Below are positions 62,321-64,000 of a stretch of 64,000 nt of DNA, piece after piece (position 1 is the first letter of the stretch; each line of letters opens with the position of its first letter). The notes beneath the pieces are model-generated. The model ran no database searches. It was not told where the DNA came from and saw only the letters and a list, made by a program, of their open reading frames with translations. The stretch spans positions 6,260,501 through 6,324,500 of the forward strand of contig NZ_CP108442.1 of assembly GCF_041435355.1 (NCBI RefSeq). Direction: 5' to 3'. The position numbers and the translations under genes are program-made. Source of the DNA: Streptomyces sp. NBC_01276 (GTDB lineage Bacteria > Actinomycetota > Actinomycetes > Streptomycetales > Streptomycetaceae).

Positions 62321-63964
62321 GTGAACGCCGCAGCGACTCCCGGCCGGGAAAGGCTGATCGAGCAGTTCAAGGCCGACGGCCTGAAGGTGATGTTCGGAAA
62401 TCCGGGAACGGTGGAACAGGGATTCCTCGACGCGGTGGACGCGGCGGCGGACTTCCGTTACGTCCTCGCGCTCCAGGAGACGGTGGCCGCGGGCATCGCG
62501 GACGGCTACGCCCGCGCCACGGGCGGCGCGGCCCTGCTCCAGCTGCACTCCGGTGTGGGTCTGGGCAACGGCATAGGCATGCTCTACCAGTCGCTGCGCG
62601 GGCACACCCCGCTCGTCGTCGTCGCCGGTGACGCCGGGGTGCGCTACGACGCCATGGACGCGCAGATGGCCTGTGACCTGGTGGCCATGGCCAGGCCCGT
62701 CACCAAGTACGCGACCCGGGTCACCGACCCGCGGTCCGTGCTGCGCACGGTGCGGCGGGCCGTGAAGATCGCCCTCACCCCGCCACGCGGCCCCGTCTTC
62801 GTGGCCCTGCCCATGGACGTGCTGGACGAGCTCAACTCCGAGCCCGTGCTGCCCGCCACGGTGCCGCTCACCGACGTGGCCCCCTCGCCGGCCTCGGTGG
62901 GGCGGGCGGCCGGCCTGCTCGCCGGCGCCGCCCGGCCCGTGGTCCTGGCCGGGGACGGGGTGGCGCTCTCCGGGGCGCAGGCCGAACTCGTCGCCGTCGC
63001 CGAACTGCTGGGCGCCGACGTCTTCGAGGTCGACTCCTCGGAGGTGAACATCGCCGCCTCGCACCCGCTGCGGCGCGGCCAGACGGGGCACATGTTCGGC
63101 CCGCACAGCAAGGAGCTGGTCGGGAACGCGGACGCGGTGCTGATCGTGGGCACCTACGTCTTCCCGGAGGTGTTCCCCGAACTGGAGAACCCCTTCCGGC
63201 CGGGTGCGAAGGTCGTGCACATCGACCTGAACGCCTACGAGATCGCCAAGAACCACCCCGTGGACCTGGGGCTGGCCGCCGACCCGCGCCAGGCGCTGCG
63301 CGCGCTGGCCGGCGTACTGGAGCAGCGGCAGAGCCCGGCGCAGCGGGCCGCGGCCGCCGCGCGGCTGGACGTACGGACCCGGGAGCGGGCCCGTGCGGAC
63401 CTCGCGGCGGACGACGACGGCACGCCGATGGCCGTCTTCCTGCGGACGCTGGCCGAGCGCACCGGCCGGGACCTGATCGTCTTCGACGAGGCGCTGACCA
63501 CCTCGCCGCTGGTGACCCGGTACCTGCCGCCGGAGCGGCCCGGCGACTACCACCTGACCCGGGGCGGATCGCTGGGCGTGGGCTTCCCGGGGGCGGTCGG
63601 CGCCAAGCTCGCCCACCCCGACCGGCTCGTCGTCGGCTTCGCGGGCGACGGCGGCTCGATGTACACCCACCAGGCCCTGTGGACGGCGGCCCGGTACGGG
63701 ATCGACGCCAAGTTCGTGGTCTGCAACAACCGCAAGTACCGCCTCCTCGACGACAACATCGCCCAGTACTGGCGCGAGCGGGACATCGCCGAGCACCCCT
63801 ACCCGGGCTCCTTCGACCTCGCGCACCCCGAGATCGACTTCGCGGGCCTGGCCAGGGCGCTGGGCGCCGACGGAACCCGCGTGGAGAAGCCGGACGAGGC
63901 GCCGGCCGCCGTCGCGCGGATGCTGGCGCACCCCGGCCCGTACCTCGTCGACATCCAGATCTGA
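62321..63964 (+). CDS. thiamine diphosphate-dependent decarboxylase/carboligase (benzoylformate decarboxylase/acetolactate synthase-like)
   Basis: 547 residues, GTG start with GGGGGA upstream. PYR domain with the ThDP-activating Glu53 in YVLALQETVAAGIADGYARATGG; central domain (ARPVVLAGDGVALSGAQAELV); PP domain with the ThDP/Mg motif GFAGDGGSMYTHQALWTAARYGIDAKFVVCNN (GDG...NN, about 443-472). The lack of a long FAD-binding motif favours a 2-oxoacid decarboxylase or carboligase over a true AHAS. Substrate unknown; the DJ-1 partner may act on the aldehyde product. Confidence 0.88.
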   Translation: MNAAATPGRERLIEQFKADGLKVMFGNPGTVEQGFLDAVDAAADFRYVLALQETVAAGIADGYARATGGAALLQLHSGVGLGNGIGMLYQSLRGHTPLVVVAGDAGVRYDAMDAQMACDLVAMARPVTKYATRVTDPRSVLRTVRRAVKIALTPPRGPVFVALPMDVLDELNSEPVLPATVPLTDVAPSPASVGRAAGLLAGAARPVVLAGDGVALSGAQAELVAVAELLGADVFEVDSSEVNIAASHPLRRGQTGHMFGPHSKELVGNADAVLIVGTYVFPEVFPELENPFRPGAKVVHIDLNAYEIAKNHPVDLGLAADPRQALRALAGVLEQRQSPAQRAAAAARLDVRTRERARADLAADDDGTPMAVFLRTLAERTGRDLIVFDEALTTSPLVTRYLPPERPGDYHLTRGGSLGVGFPGAVGAKLAHPDRLVVGFAGDGGSMYTHQALWTAARYGIDAKFVVCNNRKYRLLDDNIAQYWRERDIAEHPYPGSFDLAHPEIDFAGLARALGADGTRVEKPDEAPAAVARMLAHPGPYLVDIQI

Positions 63965-63997
63965 CCCGAGCGACACCCACGGACAGGAGGAGACCGC

Positions 63998-64000
63998 ATG
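63998..64000 (+). CDS. start codon of the next gene of the DJ-1/ThDP operon (continues outside window)
   Basis: ATG preceded by a perfect AGGAGG (63985-63990) with 7 bases of spacing, 34 bases after the ThDP gene. Nothing of the product can be seen. Confidence 0.6.

Overview
The window is a stretch of a Streptomyces (or very close actinomycete) chromosome. The evidence is the very high G+C content with G/C-rich third codon positions, many GTG and TTG starts, and lineage markers: a BldD-type c-di-GMP-binding developmental regulator, an actinobacterial integration host factor (sIHF), a cysteine-free ribosomal protein S4, and a PriA without helicase motifs. From memory, the gene order from apt-relA to rpe follows the conserved core of Streptomyces chromosomes (the S. 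coelicolor SCO1514 to about SCO1464 block). I see no tRNA, rRNA, insertion sequence, prophage or CRISPR array.

Layout. (1) 1-8.9 kb: the end of apt, the bifunctional (p)ppGpp enzyme relA, a membrane glycosyltransferase, a DUF349 protein, a membrane-anchored cyclophilin, a metallo-beta-lactamase-fold hydrolase and hisS. (2) 9-12.6 kb, minus strand: an ABC-2 exporter pair translationally coupled to a NarL-type two-component system. (3) 12.6-18.6 kb: a VKOR-like protein, rarA, a DUF2470 (HugZ-like) gene with an iron box in its promoter, rpsD, and a large STAND ATPase. (4) 18.7-29 kb: DUF948 protein, small membrane-linked protein, alaS, ruvX, mltG, then the shikimate genes aroE, a small membrane protein, aroC, aroK, aroB and aroQ, with coupled stop/start overlaps from aroC to aroQ. 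(5) 29-32 kb: an AAA ATPase, an M24-like protein with altered metal ligands, efp and nusB. (6) 32-43 kb: bldD with a candidate autoregulatory site, divergent from the pyrimidine operon pyrR-pyrB-pyrC-PH-like protein-carA-carB-pyrD-pyrF, whose leader carries a PyrR-type hairpin over the ribosome binding site. (7) 43-55 kb: sIHF, gmk, rpoZ, coaBC, metK, priA, an HTH protein, fmt, rsmB, an MFS transporter and rpe. (8) 55-64 kb, more accessory in character: a SorC/DeoR-type sugar regulator, a 73-residue CarD/Tudor-like protein, a guanyl RNase-barstar pair, a truncated globin with an ABM protein, a REC/glutaredoxin-like/thioredoxin-reductase-like fusion coupled to a UBP zinc finger, and a DJ-1/PfpI plus ThDP-enzyme operon running off the end.

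Functionally the window links nucleotide supply (apt, pyr operon, gmk), aromatic and one-carbon metabolism (aro genes, metK, fmt), translation (hisS, alaS, rpsD, efp, rsmB) and growth-stage control (relA, bldD, sIHF, rpoZ). Strong perfect hairpins, mostly without long U-tracts, close many units. Several genes appear to be transcribed leaderless, with a -10 hexamer 6-7 bases before the start codon. The best candidates for undescribed biology are the cysteine-poor REC-Grx-TrxR-like protein with its UBP zinc-finger partner, the M24 paralogue with a rewritten metal site, the iron-boxed DUF2470 gene, and the DJ-1/ThDP operon at the right edge. All assignments come from reading the sequence; no database search was run.
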